A stretch of DNA of 64,000 nt from Eudorina sp. 2006-703-Eu-15 (Eukaryota; Chlorophyta; Chlorophyceae; Chlamydomonadales; Volvocaceae). The stretch's first letter is position 1. Each line of letters begins with the position of its first letter. The notes beneath the pieces are model-generated. The model did not search any database. It worked only from the letters and a program-made list of their open reading frames with translations, and was not told where the DNA came from. The stretch lies in assembly GCA_003117195.1 (NCBI GenBank), contig BDSI01000022.1, positions 743,752 through 807,751 of the forward strand, read 5' to 3'. The translations under genes were made by a program, and so were the position numbers. Of this stretch, positions 63,452 through 64,000 are shown one piece after another.

Positions 63452-64000
63452 CTACCACCCCTGCGGTGTTAGGTTCCCATTTGCTCGTGAACATGTGTTA
63501 TGCGAATTCCTTTTTCCTGCTGTCTTCTGGCCATGACGATGGTGTTCAGGGCCTCCATCAAAACGTGTGTGGTAATTGCGCGTTCCGCTGGCTACATTTA
63601 GTAGTGAGGCAAAGCGCTCGGTGTCTGCGCCGATGCCTTGCATCAGACTTTGCACGACACGTTCGCTCAAGTATTGCTCATGTGCTGCTCGCACCCCATG
63701 GGGTTTGCGTCCACCCCCGTCTCTGTATCGCAGTACCAGTCGGGCGACATCTTCAGTGAAGCCTCCGGTGGATGCATATTGTGCGTGAAGTTCGGGCCGG
63801 TTGGATTTGGCGTGTGTGTACCGCAGCCACAGGTCTCGGAGTCGAGTGGCGGTGAGTGTGCCGATGCACCTTCCTCTCGTGTCATATACAAACGCGCATC
63901 CGGCCTCTTCAGGTGCTGGTGTGTTGGGGTCACAAGCAATTCTGGCACTGCCGGTCGTTCGGTTGCGCTTCCCGATTTTGATAGTGTACTTCCCGCTTGG
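63452..64000 (-). CDS. Partial open frame running off the right edge, unrecognised
   Basis: 182 codons with stop TAG at 63452-63454 and no in-frame Met until 63694, so a Met-based search sees only its last part. The whole reads PSGKYTIKIGKRNRTTG, then AFVYDTRGRCIGTLTATRLR, ASTGGFTEDVARLVLRYRDG, EQYLSERVVQSLMQGIGADT, TERFASLLNVASGTRNY. The mix of Arg, aromatic and acidic residues is that of a real globular protein. The transposon-rich neighbourhood suggests an element protein, but no motif identifies it. Confidence 0.55.
   Translation of the reverse strand, partial: PSGKYTIKIGKRNRTTGSARIACDPNTPAPEEAGCAFVYDTRGRCIGTLTATRLRDLWLRYTHAKSNRPELHAQYASTGGFTEDVARLVLRYRDGGGRKPHGVRAAHEQYLSERVVQSLMQGIGADTERFASLLNVASGTRNYHTRFDGGPEHHRHGQKTAGKRNSHNTCSRANGNLTPQGW

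Noticed and set aside
1..64000. CRISPR arrays or bacterial operons
   Set aside because: Spliced eukaryotic genes dominate; tandem arrays here have no unique spacers between identical repeats.

Overview
The window is nuclear DNA from a green alga (Chlorophyta), most likely a volvocine or related chlorophycean. This is inferred from very high GC, many short introns with GT-AG borders, abundant (TG/CA)n and minisatellites, an intron-containing tRNA-Tyr of plant/algal type, and a DIRS-order retrotransposon with split direct repeats (the PAT/Kangaroo/TOC3 class known from slime moulds, nematodes and volvocine algae). Species was not determined.

Left half (about 1.4-34.7 kb) is genic. Three conserved multi-exon eukaryotic genes were reconstructed by joining conserved peptide blocks across splice sites with matching phases: (1) nucleoporin Nup85 on the minus strand (1444-8779, N-terminal exons not found); (2) a large ubiquitin-conjugating enzyme on the plus strand (about 11.4-23.9 kb), with a C-terminal BIRC6/BRUCE-type catalytic UBC domain and a second, apparently non-catalytic UBC-like domain near the N-terminus; (3) a PPIL4/CYP59-type cyclophilin with an RRM and an Arg/Asp/Ser-rich tail on the minus strand (27464-34656, complete, 11 exons, 636 aa). 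Nup85 and the E2 gene are divergent. An intron-containing tRNA-Tyr(GUA) lies antisense in an intron of the E2 gene. Introns and spacers here carry several dispersed short repeat families, a recurrent GACCC-NN-GGGTC palindrome, and minisatellites, including a 34.7-copy 19-bp array and a 6-copy 41-bp array that multiplies a 5' splice site.

The right part (about 35-64 kb) is mobile-element rich: a 53-60 bp minisatellite, a decayed tyrosine-recombinase fragment, a putative membrane-protein gene, a Penelope-like reverse transcriptase, a low-complexity Ala-rich gene, then an apparently intact 6.3-kb DIRS/PAT-like element (46285-52620) with gag, RT-RNase H and a tyrosine recombinase that carries an N-terminal PHD-like zinc finger. 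Downstream are foldback elements, 158-bp and 164-bp tandem repeats, a complete 426-bp TRIM (miniature LTR element with PBS, PPT and a 5-bp target duplication), an inverted duplication coding the same peptide on both strands, unrecognised gene fragments, and an open frame running off the right edge.

The (TG)n-associated and intronic repeat families that fill the left 43 kb are largely absent right of about 44 kb, so the window seems to join a gene-dense, microsatellite-rich domain to a transposon-dense one.
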